Assembly (NCBI RefSeq): GCF_001442535.1
Contig: NZ_CP013141.1
Span: 4,258,986 to 4,322,985 of the forward strand
Source of the DNA: Lysobacter antibioticus
GTDB lineage: Bacteria > Pseudomonadota > Gammaproteobacteria > Xanthomonadales > Xanthomonadaceae
Reading direction: 5' to 3'
Length of the DNA: 64,000 nucleotides
The translations under genes and the position numbers were made by a program. Below, piece by piece: positions 1-10,967 of the stretch (position 1 is the stretch's first letter; each line of letters begins with the position of its first letter). The notes beneath the pieces were generated by a model. The model searched no databases. It saw only the letters and a program-made list of their open reading frames with translations, and was not told where the DNA came from.

Positions 1-887
1 TCGCGCAACCGCACGTGCGGCGCGACGGCGGCAATGTCGCGGTGCGCCGCGACGGTGCGCAGATCGCGGCGACGACGATGGACCCGGCCGGCGGCGTGCG
101 CTGCAGTCTGCGCGATATGACCGCATGGATCGGGGCCTGGCTCGACCCCGAGCGCGCAGGCGCCGACGGCAAACCCTGGCTGTCGCCGCGGCAGCGCGAG
201 GAACTGTGGCGGCCGCAGATGGCGATGACGGTGTCGAAACGGCAGCGCGAATGGAGCCGGACCCATTTCGCCGCCTACGGCTACGGCTGGCGGCTCAGCG
301 ATACCGACGGCCGGCTCAAGGTCTCGCATACCGGCACGCTGATGGGCATGTACTCGTTGGTGACCTTGCTGCCCGAGCGCCGCAGCGGTTTCGTCGTGCT
401 GATCAACGGCGAGGCCGGACAGGCGCGCAGCGTGCTCGACCAAGTCCTCAGCGAGCGCATCGGTGCGCCGGCGACGGCCCGTACGGTGGCTTATTACGCC
501 GATGCGCTGGAGCGCGAGGCAGCGGCGCCGGCCGCGAAGCGCGCGCCGGATACCTCGAAGCGCACGGCGATACGCCCATCGACGCTGAGCGGCCGCCTGG
601 GCGTCTATCGCGACCCTTGGTTCGGCGAGGCCTCGGTCTGCGCGCGCGGCGACGGCGTCGAGTTCGTTGCGCGCAAGTCGCCCTTGCTCGCGGGTAAGAT
701 CATGAGTGTCGGCGAGCGCCTGTTGCTCGACTGGAGCGCGGACGAAGTCGATGCCGAGGCTTGGCTCGACTTCGCGACTGCGACCGACGGCGCCGTCGCC
801 CTGACACTGGCCAAGGTCGATCCCGATGCGGATTTCAGCTACGACTACGAAGACCTGGCGTTCGCGCGCATTGGCGACTGCCCTTGA
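1..887 (+). CDS. Serine hydrolase, beta-lactamase class C fold, C-terminal part (5' truncated by window)
   Basis: The frame is open from the first bases of the window, so the N-terminus with the SxxK nucleophile lies upstream and is not seen. What remains resembles the C-terminal half of the class C beta-lactamase/D-aminopeptidase family: a GVRCSLRDMTAWIGAWL segment, YGYGWR, and an HTGTLMGMYS stretch that fits the third active-site motif (H-x-G), followed by VVLINGE. The last 130 residues (DTSKRTAIRPSTLSGRLGVY onward) look like the small beta domain often found after these hydrolases. It probably acts on peptides or D-amino-acid compounds in the periplasm, but the substrate cannot be read. 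Its 3' end overlaps the start of the dipeptidase gene, which suggests co-transcription. Confidence 0.8.
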   Translation, partial: AQPHVRRDGGNVAVRRDGAQIAATTMDPAGGVRCSLRDMTAWIGAWLDPERAGADGKPWLSPRQREELWRPQMAMTVSKRQREWSRTHFAAYGYGWRLSDTDGRLKVSHTGTLMGMYSLVTLLPERRSGFVVLINGEAGQARSVLDQVLSERIGAPATARTVAYYADALEREAAAPAAKRAPDTSKRTAIRPSTLSGRLGVYRDPWFGEASVCARGDGVEFVARKSPLLAGKIMSVGERLLLDWSADEVDAEAWLDFATATDGAVALTLAKVDPDADFSYDYEDLAFARIGDCP

Positions 888-1599
888 GTTGAGCGCGGCA
901 TTGGCGCTCACGGCCTGCGCTACGCCGCCGGTAGTTCCGTCCAAGGCGCAAGCGGTCGCGCCCCAGTTGTCGCCTGCGAGCGATGCCGCCGGCGCCGGCA
1001 TGGTCGAGATCCGATCATTGGTCTGGGACATTTCCTTGGACATCCGTTATGCCGGCCACGACAACTTCGTCGGCCGGCCCGTCAAGGGCTACGAGGCGGC
1101 CGGATGCTATCTGCACGAACGCGTCGCCCAGGCGTTGGCCCGGGTCGAACGCAGCCTGCGCCCGCAAGGGCTGATGCTGCGGATCTACGACTGCTACCGG
1201 CCGGTGCGCGCGGTTCAGGACTTCGTCGTCTGGGCCGGCGACCTCGACGATCAGAGCAGTAAGCCGCAGTACTACCCGAACCTCGACAAACGCGACTTGC
1301 TCGGCGACTACATCTCGCCGACTTCGGGCCACAGCCGTGGCGCCACCGTCGACCTGAGCCTGTTGGAGCTGCGCGAGGACCGCTTCGAGCCGATGGACAT
1401 GGGCACGCCCTTCGACTTCTTCGACGAAACCGCGCATACCGCCTCGCCGAACGTGAGCGCCCGGCAGCGTTCCAACCGCGAGCTGCTGCGCTCGGCGATG
1501 CGCCGCGAGGGATTCGAGAATTATCCTTTGGAGTGGTGGCACTACACCTACAAGCCAGAACCGACGCCGCGCACGGCGTTCGATTTTCCGGTGAGGTGA
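826..1599 (+). CDS. D-alanyl-D-alanine dipeptidase (VanX/DdpX, peptidase M15D), lipoprotein
   Basis: This is a zinc metallopeptidase of the VanX/DdpX family, predicted to cleave D-Ala-D-Ala dipeptide. Metal ligands are visible: SGHSRGATVD gives His169 and Asp176, and EWWHY gives Glu236 and His239; YRP at 124-126 carries the conserved substrate Arg. The N-terminus is basic and hydrophobic and ends in a lipobox LTAC (Cys31), so the protein is probably an envelope lipoprotein, whereas VanX of resistance operons is cytoplasmic. The ATG at 826 lies inside the preceding hydrolase gene (62-base overlap); a TTG at 871 would lose the basic part of the signal peptide. No vanH/vanA ligase is visible nearby, so peptidoglycan dipeptide scavenging is more likely than glycopeptide resistance. 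Confidence 0.88.
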   Translation: MRISATTTKTWRSRALATALELSAALALTACATPPVVPSKAQAVAPQLSPASDAAGAGMVEIRSLVWDISLDIRYAGHDNFVGRPVKGYEAAGCYLHERVAQALARVERSLRPQGLMLRIYDCYRPVRAVQDFVVWAGDLDDQSSKPQYYPNLDKRDLLGDYISPTSGHSRGATVDLSLLELREDRFEPMDMGTPFDFFDETAHTASPNVSARQRSNRELLRSAMRREGFENYPLEWWHYTYKPEPTPRTAFDFPVR

Positions 1600-1671
1600 G
1601 GGTTCCCGGAGCCGTTGTACCGCTGCCGTTTACGGGGGAGGGTGAGGGCCTCGCGCTGCCTCAACCGAATC

Positions 1672-2778
1672 TCAACGACCCGCCTCTGCAGCCGCCGGCA
1701 AGTACAGCTCCGCAATCCGCAACGCCAGGCGATACGGCTCGGGGTCGTTGCGGTTGCTCAGCAGGACCACGGTCAGGCGCCGCTGCGGGTAACGCACGAT
1801 GACGTTGCGAAAGCCGATGCTTTCGCCGGAATGCCACAGGGTCTCGCCGGTGATGCGCCAACCGTAGCCATAGGCGACATCCGCCAAATCGGTGGAGGTA
1901 TGCGGGCTGAAGGCCAGCCGTCGCGATGCGTCGCTGAGCAAGCGGTCGTCGTACAGGGCCGCGTCCCAGCGGGTCAGGTCGTCGATCGAGGAATAGATGC
2001 CGCCGTCGCCGAGCACCGCGCTGGTCGGGCTCTGGTCGGTGCGGGTCCAGCGGCCCTCGAAGCTGTAGCCGTAAGCGCGGTGCGCGACCTCGGACACGCC
2101 GCGCTCGTAGGCGACGGTATCGCGCATGCCCAGCGGCAGAAAGATGCGCTCGCGCAGGAAGTCCGCGTAGCGTTTGCCGGAAGCCTGCTCGACCGTCAGC
2201 GCGAGCAGGGCGTAGCCGCTGTTGCTGTAGCGATAGTCCCGGCCGGGGACGAAATAGGTGCGGTCCTGGCCTTCGAGGACGCGCAACACGTCGCGGTCGT
2301 GCATCTGGCGGTCGCGGTCGTCGAACTCCGGCGGCATGACGTCCTCGTAGTCGATCAGGCCCGAGGTGTGACTGAGGATCTGGCGCAGGGTGATGGCATC
2401 GGCGGCCTTGGGCAGCGACGGCAGCCAACGCTTGATCGGGTCGTCGAGACCGAGCTTGCCGTCCTCGACGAGCAACAGCACCGCAGCGGCGGTGAACTGC
2501 TTGCTGATCGAGGCCAGGCGGTAGTTGGTCTGCGGGGTTGCCGCGGCGCCGCTTTCGACCTCCGCCAGGCCGTAGCCGCGGCGTAGCACCGCCTGGCCGC
2601 CGCGCACCACCAGCAACGAAGCGCCGGGGCCCGTGCCGGCGTAGTCGCGCATCAAGGCGTCGACGCGCTCGGCCGTGGCTGGGTCGGCGCTCGCAGGATC
2701 GGTGGTCGAGGAAACCGGCGCGCCGGCGCAGCCGGCGATCAGGGCGGACAGCCCCAGGGTCAGGGTGAGCGTTCGCAT
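1672..2778 (-). CDS. Serine hydrolase, class C beta-lactamase/DD-peptidase family, lipoprotein
   Basis: A 368-residue envelope serine hydrolase with all three active-site motifs of the family: SISK (Ser90-Lys93), YSN (Tyr184-Asn186) and HSG (His316-Gly318). The chosen ATG gives a short basic n-region, a hydrophobic stretch and the lipobox LIAGC (Cys17), so it is a predicted lipoprotein; the frame stays open 24 codons upstream, but that part would bury the signal peptide. The family includes AmpC, D-Ala-D-Ala carboxypeptidases, D-aminopeptidases and esterases, and the motifs do not decide among them. It is convergent with the VanX-type dipeptidase. Together with the truncated hydrolase at the left edge it forms a small set of enzymes likely to act on D-amino-acid peptides. 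Confidence 0.88.
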   Translation of the reverse strand: MRTLTLTLGLSALIAGCAGAPVSSTTDPASADPATAERVDALMRDYAGTGPGASLLVVRGGQAVLRRGYGLAEVESGAAATPQTNYRLASISKQFTAAAVLLLVEDGKLGLDDPIKRWLPSLPKAADAITLRQILSHTSGLIDYEDVMPPEFDDRDRQMHDRDVLRVLEGQDRTYFVPGRDYRYSNSGYALLALTVEQASGKRYADFLRERIFLPLGMRDTVAYERGVSEVAHRAYGYSFEGRWTRTDQSPTSAVLGDGGIYSSIDDLTRWDAALYDDRLLSDASRRLAFSPHTSTDLADVAYGYGWRITGETLWHSGESIGFRNVIVRYPQRRLTVVLLSNRNDPEPYRLALRIAELYLPAAAEAGR

Positions 2779-2969
2779 CGGCCGATACTGCGACAGGGCG
2801 TGCGCGACCGGAAGTGCCTTGGTCTGGTTGCCGCGAAGACGGGAAGACATGGCTTTCGCCTACGCGGGGATGATGCCGGTGAGGGGGCGCGGCTGAAAGA
2901 GGTCCGCCCGGGATTCGATCCAGAACTGGAACGCTCCGGTCCCGGACCGGCGTCTGTCTATGCTTGCTA

Positions 2970-2989
2970 TTAAATAGCGCGCTATGTAA
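2970..2989. promoter_or_regulatory. Putative OhrR operator upstream of ohrR
   Basis: A 20-bp inverted repeat with one mismatched pair is centred on the perfect palindrome ATAGCGCGCTAT (2974-2985), 14 bp before the ohrR start. The string TAAATAGCGCGCTAT recurs almost unchanged before ohr at 3510. Autoregulation by OhrR is established in Xanthomonas; assigning this repeat as the site is inference. Confidence 0.5.
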
Positions 2990-2999
2990 ATTGAGCGCC

Positions 3000-3467
<468 letters not shown>

Positions 3468-3509
3468 TCGATGTCGGCGGTCCTCCGCCGGACGCATCGT
3501 TCGACTCTG

Positions 3510-3527
3510 TAAATAGTGTGCGATTGA
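3510..3527. promoter_or_regulatory. Putative OhrR operator upstream of ohr
   Basis: TAAATAGTGTGCGATTGA matches the site before ohrR over TAAATAGYGYGCKAT, 65 bp before the ohr start. A second AT-rich run (GAATAGCTATCGATTTATTT) follows. It probably lets OhrR control ohr separately from its own gene. Confidence 0.42.
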
Positions 3528-3591
3528 ATAGCTATCGATTTATTTCAAGCGGGCTTGTCGCCCTCCATCACCACCCCACCGGAGCCTCACC

Positions 3592-4017
3592 ATGTCCATC
3601 GAAAAAGTCCTCTACACCGCCCACGCTCACGTCACCGGCGGCCGCGACGGCCGCGCCGTCTTCTCCGACAACGCGCTCGACGCCAAGCTGACCACCCCGC
3701 GCGAACTCGGCGGCGCCGGCGGCGACGGCACCAACCCGGAGCAGTTGTTCGCTGCCGGCTATTCGGCCTGCTTCATGGGCGCGCTGAAGTTCGTCGCCGG
3801 CCGCGAGAAGATCGCGCTGCCTGCCGACGCGGCGATCGACGGCAGCGTCGGCATCGGCCAGATCCCGACCGGCTTCGGCATCGAAGTCGAACTGAAGATC
3901 TCCCTGCCGGGCCTGCCGCGCGAACAGGCGCAGGCGCTGGTCGACAAGGCCCACGTGGTCTGCCCGTACTCCAACGCCACTCGCGGCAACATCGACGTGA
4001 CCTTGACCCTGGTCTGA
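3592..4017 (+). CDS. ohr: Ohr, organic hydroperoxide resistance thiol peroxidase
   Basis: A 141-residue Ohr of the OsmC/Ohr fold, the usual full length. It reduces alkyl and fatty-acid hydroperoxides in the cytoplasm using a Cys pair: Cys60 in AAGYSACF (peroxidatic) and Cys124 in [12 protein letters not shown] (resolving). Glu50 in the [10 protein letters not shown] helix is conserved too. The [11 protein letters not shown] ending separates Ohr from OsmC. It is the natural target of the upstream ohrR and is followed by a strong hairpin terminator. Confidence 0.96.
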   Translation: MSIEKVLYTAHAHVTGGRDGRAVFSDNALDAKLTTPRELGGAGGDGTNPEQLFAAGYSACFMGALKFVAGREKIALPADAAIDGSVGIGQIPTGFGIEVELKISLPGLPREQAQALVDKAHVVCPYSNATRGNIDVTLTLV

Positions 4018-4078
4018 TCGGCGCGGCGATACCGTGTCGGCCCACGATGCGGTCGATGCGCGACTGTAAGCGATGACG

Positions 4079-4111
4079 AACGGCCCGGTTGCGCATGCAA
4101 CCGGGCCGTTT
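4079..4111 (+). terminator. Rho-independent terminator after ohr
   Basis: Perfect 14-bp arms AACGGCCCGGTTGC (4079-4092) and GCAACCGGGCCGTT (4097-4110) flank a GCAT loop, with a short T-run after. It lies 61 bp past the ohr stop. Confidence 0.8.
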
Positions 4112-4538
4112 CCGTTCGAGCGCCGCGCCTGCGTCCAGCGACCCTGCGCAACGATGTCCGCTGCGATGTTGGTGGAAGTGTTCGATACCCCCGCACGGCT
4201 TGAAGAGGCTGCACGGTGAGTTTCGGTGAGCTACATACAGCTGTCTGAATACGGGTGAGCGAGCGTGAGTTCGCAACGCAGGCCGATGAATAAACTGCTA
4301 CGCGATCGCACAGACTCGCCATGGCGTTTCGTTCTCTTCTGTCGCGAATCGGCTCACCCGCTGCACGCTGTCGATTGCCGCTGTCGTTCGTAGCTTTCGA
4401 AACAGGATCTCGTCGTTGTCGGATGGCCGGGCCAGCGCCCGGCCTCGTCGTTGGCACGGGCGTGACGCCGTTGTAATCGAAGGTCCTCGTCCTTCGACCG
4501 TCCCCTTCGTGCCAGCTTTGGCCTACGGAGAAACGGTT
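4112..4538. other. 427-bp intergenic region before the large autotransporter
   Basis: No convincing gene on either strand. It presumably holds the promoter of the autotransporter gene. GGAG at 4527-4530, eight bases before the ATG at 4539, is its ribosome-binding site. Confidence 0.6.
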
Positions 4539-7500
4539 ATGCCCGCAGATGCGCGTTGTCGTCTTCGCCTTCATCCCCTCAGCCGCGGCATCGCCCAGGC
4601 GATCCCGCTGCTGATCGCGCTGCAGATGTTCGCCGGCCAGGCCCGTGCCGCGTGCACGCCGGCCGCGCCGACCGACGGCGCAACGGTCAGCTGCACCGGC
4701 GTGCCGATCCTGCTGCCGCCGAATCCGAACAGTTTCCTCAGCAACGCCAACAATCTCGACGTTACCGTCCAGGCCGGCGCGATCATGAGCACGCTGCCGG
4801 GCGGCACCGCGATGAGTTTGGGCGGCACCGGCCTGACCCTCAACAACCTCGGCGCCATCGACGCCAATGCCGCCGGCTCGCTGGTGCTGGCGCGCGCGCT
4901 TGCGGTCGGTAACCTGGTCGCGCCGACCAGCGGCAACGTCGCCATCAACAACCAGGGTTCGATCGAAGGCACCTTCGACGGCACCTTCGGTCTCGGCGGC
5001 TCGGCGATGTTGATCGCCAACGCCGGCACCACCACCATCGCCAACAGCGGTTCGATCGGCATGAGCGCGCTCGGCCTGTTCGATCCGGTCAACTCGGTGG
5101 CAGTGGCGATCTACGGCGGCGGTAACGTCAATTTCACCAATACCGGCACGATCACCGGCCGCGTCGCCTTCGCCAGCCCGGGCAGCGGCGGTAACGTTTT
5201 CGTCAACGCCGGCACGATCAACGGCAGCGTCTCGCTGGGCACCGCGCTCAGCAACGACACCTTCGTCGCGGTGACCGGTTCCACGCTCGGCAATCCGCTG
5301 ATTCCGCTGCCGCCGGTGACGGTACCCACGCCGACCGTGCCCCCCGGTCTGCTGACCTTCGCCGCCACCGGCACCGTGGACGCCGGCGTCGGCGGCTTCG
5401 ACACCCTGGTGCTGCAAAACACCGTCGCCGGCCCCGGTTCCGGCACCGGCGGCAGCGGTTCGATCTCGGCGCTGCAATACCTCAACTTCGAAAACCTGAC
5501 CGTCAACAGCGGCACCTGGACCTTGAGCGGCGCCGTGGTCAGCGGCAGCGCGACCCTCAACGGCGGCTTGTCGTTGTTCGACAACGCCCTGGCGTTCGGC
5601 ACCGGTACGCTGACCGGCAACGGCGGCGCGATCGAAGCCTCGCTGCCGGGATTGACCTTGACGCAGAACGTCAACCTCACCGGCGGCTTGATCGTGCAAG
5701 GCGGCAACAGCCTGAGCCTCGGCGGCACCGTCGGCGGCGCCGGCGGCCTGATCAAGAACGGCACCGACACGCTGTCGCTGCTCGGCAGCAACAACTTCAG
5801 CGGCGGCCTCGCGCTCAACGCCGGCGGGCTCACTCTCGGCAGCGCCGGCTCGCTCGGCACCGGATTGTTCCTGGTCGGCGGCCCGGCGACGCTCAACACC
5901 GCCTTCTCCGGCACCTTGACCAACCAAGTGCAGCTCAACGGCGCGCTGACGCTCAACGGCGCCGGTGCGCTCACCCTTGCGGGCAATATCAACGGCGCCG
6001 GCAGCCTGACCCTGGGCAGCGGCGCGCTGGCGCTGACCGGCAGCAACAACTACAGCGGCGGCACCGTGCTGCAGGCTGGCTCGATCGATGTCGGCAACAA
6101 CAGCGCGCTCGGCACCGGCACCCTGACCGTCAACGGCGCCGGCAGCCTGACCGGCGCGGCCGGGGTGACCCTGAGCAATAACATCGTGCTCAACAACACC
6201 CTCAACTTCGGCGCCGGCGGCAGCGGCGGCGCGCTGACCCTCAATGGCACGATCAGCGGCGCCGGCGGCATCAGCCTCGCCGGTGCGTCCGGGGTCACCC
6301 TCAACGGCAGCAATAATTTTTCCGGCGGCTTCAATCTCGGCGGCGGCGCACTGACAGTCGGCAGCAACACCGCCCTCGGCAGCGGTGCGGTCACCGTCAG
6401 CGGCGCCGGCTCGCTGGATGCCAACACTGCGCTCAGTCTGGCCAACAACTTCAATCTCAATGCGGGTTTGAACATACTCGGCAGCAACGACCTCGCCCTC
6501 AACGGCAGCATCGGCGGCCTCGCCGGTCTGACCAAAAGCGGCGCGGCCACACTCAGCCTCGGCAATGCCAACGCCTTTGCCGGCGGCGTCAATCTGCTCG
6601 GCGGCGGGCTCAGCGTCGGCACCGGCACTTCGCTCGGCCTGGGCACGTTGACGGTCAACGGCGCGGCGAACTTCAGCTCCACGGCCGCGGTCAACCTCGG
6701 CAACGCCGTGGTGCTGAATGCCGACCTCGGCATCGGCGGCAGCAACGACATCGCGTTCGGCGGCCTGATTACCGGCGCCGGCGGTTTGAACTACGGCGGC
6801 AGCGCCACCTTGAGCCTCAACGGCGCCAACGGCTTCGGCGGCGGTGTCGGTCTGGCCAGCGGCAACCTCAGCGTCGGTAACAATCTGGCACTCGGCACCG
6901 GCTCGCTCGATGTCAGCGGCAATGCCGGATTGAGCGCGGGCGTGCCCGGCATCGCCCTGTCCAACAACGTCAATCTGGGCACCGGCACCACGCTCGCCCT
7001 GAGCGGCGCCAACGCGCTCGCGCTCAACGGCACGATCGCCGGCGACGGCGGACTGTCGATCAACGGCAGCGGCGCTTTCACCCTCGGCGGCAGCAACAGC
7101 TTCGGCGGCGGTGTCTCGCTCGCCTCCGGCAGCCTGCTGCTCGGCACCGATGCGTCGCTCGGCACCGGCACGCTCGGCGTTACCGGCAATGCCAGTCTCG
7201 CCAGTACCGGCGCGGCCTTGAACCTCGGCAATGCCATCAACCTCGGCGCCGGCGCCGGCCTTACCCTCGGCGGCGCCGCCGACCTCAGCTTCGGCGGCAC
7301 CATCGGCGGCGCCGGCTCGCTGATCAAGACCGGTGCCGGCGCGGTCTCGCTCAATGGCGCCAACAACTTCGGCGGCGGCTTCGACCTGCAGGCCGGCACG
7401 CTCAATCTCGGCACCGATACCGCGCTCGGCAGCGGCGCGCTGTCGGTCAATGGCACGGCCACGCTCAATGCCAGCACCGCCTTGAACGTAAGCAATGCGA

Positions 7501-10500
7501 TCAACCTCAACGCCGCGCTGAGCATCGGCGGCGCCAACGATCTCGCCCTCGGCGGCAGCATCGGCGGCAGCGGCGGCCTGAGTTTCAACGGCCCCGCCAC
7601 GCTCACGCTCAGCGGCGCCAACGCGTTCAACGGCGGCGTTGCGCTCGGCGGCGGCACCCTCGCGGTCGGCGCGGATCTCGCCCTCGGCAGCGGCGCGCTC
7701 AACGTCGGCGGCAACGCCGGCCTGACCGCCAGCGCGGCGAACATCGCCTTGGCTAATGCGATCAATCTCGGTGCCGGTACGACGCTCGCTATCAGCGGTG
7801 CCAACGCGCTCTCGCTCGACGGCAGCATCGGCGGCGCGGGCGGCCTGGCGATGAACGGCACCGGCACGCTCGAGCTCGGCGGCGCCAACTTGTTCGGTGG
7901 CGGCGTTGCGCTCAATGCCGGCATGCTGGGCGTCGGCAACAATCTCGCTCTCGGCACCGGCACGCTCAGCGTCGGTGGAGATGCCGAACTCACCGCAACC
8001 GCACCGGCCATCGCGCTCGGCAATGCGATCACCTTGGCGAGCGGCGCGCAGTTGGGTATCGGCGGCGCCAACGATCTCGCCCTCAACGGCACGATCGGCG
8101 GCGCCGGCAGTTTGGCCTTCGACGGCAGCGGCATCCTGACCCTCGGCGCCGCCAATACCTTCGGCGGCGGTTTCGATCTCGACGCCGGCACGCTCGCGCT
8201 GGGCAGCTCCACTGCGCTCGGCAGCGGCGCGCTCGATGTCGGGGGCAACGCCAACCTCAGTGCCGCGGTCGCCGGCATCGATCTGGCCAACACCGTCAAC
8301 GTCGGCGCCGGCAGCGCGCTCAGCACGATCGGCAACAACGCACTGACCCTGAGCGGCACGGTCATGGGCAGCGGCACTTTGATCAAGGCCGGCAGCGCCG
8401 CGCTGACCCTCAGCGGCAACGTCGCCGGTTTCGCCGGTGGCCTGTCGGTGCAGGGCGGCACCCTCAACGTCGGCAATCCGATCACCGCCGGTTTCACCTC
8501 AGCGGCCGGCACCAGCGCCAACTTCAGCGGCGGCGTCGACCAACTCAGCGCGACCGGCGCGATCGCCGGCGCGGTCGATCTCGGCGGCGGCGACGACCGT
8601 TTCTACAGCAGCCTGGCGAACCTGGCCGGCATCACCGGCTCCATCAACGGCAACAGCGGCAGCGATACTTTCGCGGTCGGCGGCAGCGGCGAGGGCAGCT
8701 TGCCCTGGGCTGCGTTGATCGGCTTCGAACAGCTCAACCTCGCTGCCGGCGGCACCCTGATCCTGCCCGCCGGCGGCACCGCCAACTTCGCCAACAGCGC
8801 CATCGCCGGCAACCTGGTGCTCAATGGCAGCCTGACCGGCAACGCTGTCGTCGCGGCGGGCGGCGCACTGATTGGGGACGGCGCGTTGACCGGCGCGTTG
8901 ACGCTCGGCGGGACCCTCGCGCCTTCCGGCCTGGCCGGAGCGACGAGTGCGGCCGGCGGCAACGGGTCGGTCGGCGCGTCGCTCAATGTCGCCAGCCTGA
9001 CCTTCAATCCCGGCGCGACCCTGCAAGTGCGGCAGACCGGCGCCGGCGTCACCGACAGCGTGATCGTTGCCGGCACGGCGAGCTTGAGCGGCGGCCAGGT
9101 CGTGGCGATTCCGCAGGCCGGCAGCTACGCGCCGGTTACCGACTACCGCATCGTCGATGCGGGCGCGATCAGCGGCGCCTTCACCGGCGTCTCGCAGACC
9201 GCCTTGCCGTTCCTCGATGCGACCCTGGTGACGATCGGCAACGACGTGTTCCTGCGCTTGAGCGAACACGACGTCGGCGGTAGCGGCATCCGCTTCAACC
9301 AGTTCCCCGGCCTCAGCGGCAATCAACAGGCCGTGGCCAACGCCTTGCAGACGATCGCCGACGCCAACAGCGGTCAGTTGCCGACCTTGATCGCGGCCGC
9401 ACGCGGCCTCAGCGCGGCGCAGGCACCGCGCGCCTTCGACACGCTCAGCGGTGAGACCTACGCCTCCATCGTCAGCGCCCAGCGCTACAACGCCGAGCAA
9501 TTGCAGCGCAGCGTCGCCCGCCAACTCGACCGCGTGCGCGATGCCGGCGTCGAGGACGAGGACACCCTCGGCACCTTGTGGGCGACCGCTTACGGCGGCC
9601 GCGCCGAGTTCGACGGCGAAGGCCTGGCCGGCATCGACAACTCGCTGGCCGGTTTCGCGATGGGCCTGGAAGGTTCGCCCGGCGCGAACTTCCGTTTCGG
9701 CGGCCACGTCGGCATGGCCCACTCGAAGATGGAAACCGACCGTCGCGACGACCAGGTCGAAGCCGACCTGTTCAATGTCGGCATCCAGTGGCTGTATGCG
9801 CCGGGCCCGTTCTGGACCCAGGGTGCGGTCGGCTACAGCTACGCCAGCTACGACGCCGAGCGCGAGATCGCGGTCGGTACCTTCAACGCCCGCACCGATG
9901 CGCATTTCAGCGGCGACGGCGTGTACGGCATGCTCGAAGCCGGTTGGCGCTGGGACGGCGCGAGCCTGCGCATCGAACCCTTGCTCGGCGTTTACTACAG
10001 CAAGCTCGAAGCGATCCGCTTCAGCGAACGCGGCGGCGGCGACGCCAACCTGGTGGTGAACAGCGACAGTTTCGACGCCACCACCGCCGGTATCGGCGTG
10101 CGCTTCTCCGGCCTGCCCGGCCAGGGCGCACGCAAGTGGCAGCCGACCGCGGACATCCGTTATCTGCGCGACCTGCAGGACGACCGGCCGTTCGCGCGCA
10201 ACGCCTTCGCCGGCGCGAGCGTGCCCGACTTCGGCGTCAACGGCTTCGTCGCCGAGCGCAATCGCTGGAACGTCGGCCTGGGCCTGTCCTACCGGCTCAG
10301 CCCGGTCAGCAGCGGCTTCATCGAATACCGCGGCGACATCGGCAGCGACGATCGCGCGCATTCGCTCAACATGGGCCTGCGCTTGGGTTGGGGCGGCAAG
10401 GCCGCGGTCGCGGCTGCGCGCGCGGCACCGTGGGCCGGTGCCCAGGCCAATGCGGGCGGGGTCGATCCGGCCGCTACGACCAGCTCGACTGCGAAGAAGG

Positions 10501-10862
10501 CATCGCCGGCACCGGCTGTCGCAGCGGCTGCGGTCGGTAGCGGAACCGCTGTGGCGGCGTCCCCGGCTTCGAGCGCGGGCACGACCGCGCCGACGGCTAC
10601 GGCGCCGGCCAACTACGGCTATTGCCCGATCAAGCCCGCGGGCGCGTCGAAGGCCGCGGGTTCGGTCGCCAATGCCAAGGCCCGAGCCGCGCGGCCGATC
10701 TCCAAGAGCAAGCGTGTCGCTTCGCGCGGCACCGGCATCAAGGCGAAGCCACGTCGCAGTGCGACGCGGCTCGCCGCCCAGACACCGCCTCCCGCCCCTC
10801 CGTCGGGTGCGGTGGCCCTGCCGTCGCACTGGTGCGACGAGGCTTCGGCCCGGGTCGACTAG
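4539..10862 (+). CDS. Giant repeat-rich autotransporter (type Va) with post-barrel tail
   Basis: A 2107-residue type V secretion protein. The ATG at 4539 has a GGAG site and gives a signal peptide ending GQARA (cleavage about 37/38); the frame is open 41 codons further upstream, but without a signal-like start. The passenger (about 38-1600) is dominated by Gly/Asn/Leu repeats (see separate entry) typical of a right-handed beta-helix. A linker/autochaperone region follows (about 1600-1680, with [13 protein letters not shown]), then a 12-strand autotransporter barrel, residues about 1680-1951, ending LNMGLRLGW. Unusually, 156 further residues (1952-2107) follow the barrel: an Ala/Pro/Thr-rich stretch, [10 protein letters not shown], a basic [13 protein letters not shown] stretch and a final HWCDEA. 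A surface adhesin or matrix protein is likely; no enzymatic domain was seen. Confidence 0.93.
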   Translation: MPADARCRLRLHPLSRGIAQAIPLLIALQMFAGQARAACTPAAPTDGATVSCTGVPILLPPNPNSFLSNANNLDVTVQAGAIMSTLPGGTAMSLGGTGLTLNNLGAIDANAAGSLVLARALAVGNLVAPTSGNVAINNQGSIEGTFDGTFGLGGSAMLIANAGTTTIANSGSIGMSALGLFDPVNSVAVAIYGGGNVNFTNTGTITGRVAFASPGSGGNVFVNAGTINGSVSLGTALSNDTFVAVTGSTLGNPLIPLPPVTVPTPTVPPGLLTFAATGTVDAGVGGFDTLVLQNTVAGPGSGTGGSGSISALQYLNFENLTVNSGTWTLSGAVVSGSATLNGGLSLFDNALAFGTGTLTGNGGAIEASLPGLTLTQNVNLTGGLIVQGGNSLSLGGTVGGAGGLIKNGTDTLSLLGSNNFSGGLALNAGGLTLGSAGSLGTGLFLVGGPATLNTAFSGTLTNQVQLNGALTLNGAGALTLAGNINGAGSLTLGSGALALTGSNNYSGGTVLQAGSIDVGNNSALGTGTLTVNGAGSLTGAAGVTLSNNIVLNNTLNFGAGGSGGALTLNGTISGAGGISLAGASGVTLNGSNNFSGGFNLGGGALTVGSNTALGSGAVTVSGAGSLDANTALSLANNFNLNAGLNILGSNDLALNGSIGGLAGLTKSGAATLSLGNANAFAGGVNLLGGGLSVGTGTSLGLGTLTVNGAANFSSTAAVNLGNAVVLNADLGIGGSNDIAFGGLITGAGGLNYGGSATLSLNGANGFGGGVGLASGNLSVGNNLALGTGSLDVSGNAGLSAGVPGIALSNNVNLGTGTTLALSGANALALNGTIAGDGGLSINGSGAFTLGGSNSFGGGVSLASGSLLLGTDASLGTGTLGVTGNASLASTGAALNLGNAINLGAGAGLTLGGAADLSFGGTIGGAGSLIKTGAGAVSLNGANNFGGGFDLQAGTLNLGTDTALGSGALSVNGTATLNASTALNVSNAINLNAALSIGGANDLALGGSIGGSGGLSFNGPATLTLSGANAFNGGVALGGGTLAVGADLALGSGALNVGGNAGLTASAANIALANAINLGAGTTLAISGANALSLDGSIGGAGGLAMNGTGTLELGGANLFGGGVALNAGMLGVGNNLALGTGTLSVGGDAELTATAPAIALGNAITLASGAQLGIGGANDLALNGTIGGAGSLAFDGSGILTLGAANTFGGGFDLDAGTLALGSSTALGSGALDVGGNANLSAAVAGIDLANTVNVGAGSALSTIGNNALTLSGTVMGSGTLIKAGSAALTLSGNVAGFAGGLSVQGGTLNVGNPITAGFTSAAGTSANFSGGVDQLSATGAIAGAVDLGGGDDRFYSSLANLAGITGSINGNSGSDTFAVGGSGEGSLPWAALIGFEQLNLAAGGTLILPAGGTANFANSAIAGNLVLNGSLTGNAVVAAGGALIGDGALTGALTLGGTLAPSGLAGATSAAGGNGSVGASLNVASLTFNPGATLQVRQTGAGVTDSVIVAGTASLSGGQVVAIPQAGSYAPVTDYRIVDAGAISGAFTGVSQTALPFLDATLVTIGNDVFLRLSEHDVGGSGIRFNQFPGLSGNQQAVANALQTIADANSGQLPTLIAAARGLSAAQAPRAFDTLSGETYASIVSAQRYNAEQLQRSVARQLDRVRDAGVEDEDTLGTLWATAYGGRAEFDGEGLAGIDNSLAGFAMGLEGSPGANFRFGGHVGMAHSKMETDRRDDQVEADLFNVGIQWLYAPGPFWTQGAVGYSYASYDAEREIAVGTFNARTDAHFSGDGVYGMLEAGWRWDGASLRIEPLLGVYYSKLEAIRFSERGGGDANLVVNSDSFDATTAGIGVRFSGLPGQGARKWQPTADIRYLRDLQDDRPFARNAFAGASVPDFGVNGFVAERNRWNVGLGLSYRLSPVSSGFIEYRGDIGSDDRAHSLNMGLRLGWGGKAAVAAARAAPWAGAQANAGGVDPAATTSSTAKKASPAPAVAAAAVGSGTAVAASPASSAGTTAPTATAPANYGYCPIKPAGASKAAGSVANAKARAARPISKSKRVASRGTGIKAKPRRSATRLAAQTPPPAPPSGAVALPSHWCDEASARVD
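5706..8477 (+). repeat. In-gene tandem repeats of the autotransporter passenger, 10 full units plus a partial
   Basis: Successive units of 86-89 residues (about 258-267 bp) each start near [17 protein letters not shown], continue with [10 protein letters not shown], an [13 protein letters not shown] block, and end before the next NDLAL. Ten complete units and one truncated unit can be counted. Units differ at many positions, so this is an old, diverged array. The pattern fits the autotransporter-associated beta-strand repeat type. Confidence 0.8.
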
Positions 10863-10898
10863 ACCGGACCGATGCATCAGCGTCCCCGGCAGGGGGCG

Positions 10899-10940
10899 CT
10901 ACTGGCTCCGGTACGCTGGACCGGAGCCAGTAGTCGCTTT
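10899..10940 (+). terminator. Terminator between the autotransporter and the convergent PepSY gene
   Basis: Perfect 14-bp arms CTACTGGCTCCGGT (10899-10912) and ACCGGAGCCAGTAG (10920-10933) flank a 7-base loop; TCGCTTTTA follows on the plus strand. There is no T-run on the minus side, so it serves mainly the autotransporter. Confidence 0.75.
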
Positions 10941-10967
10941 TATCGCCACGACTGCATCGCGCCGGGA

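Noticed and set aside
826..1599. Glycopeptide (vancomycin) resistance locus
   Set aside because: Only a VanX-like enzyme is present; vanH, vanA and vanRS are absent, and the lipobox argues for an envelope role.
4416..4538. N-terminal extension of the autotransporter by 41 codons
   Set aside because: No ribosome-binding site, and it would bury the signal peptide; the ATG at 4539 has GGAG at the right distance.
3759..5927. A 722-residue minus-strand frame spanning ohr, the intergenic region and the autotransporter start
   Set aside because: It crosses a clear gene, a terminator and a promoter region and has no domain; it is a by-product of high GC.
5111..8521. Several long open frames on the minus strand inside the autotransporter gene (5111-6049, 6050-6751, 6791-8521)
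   Set aside because: They are Pro/Ala/Arg-rich mirror images of the Gly/Asn/Leu repeats in high-GC DNA, with no start signals or recognisable domains.
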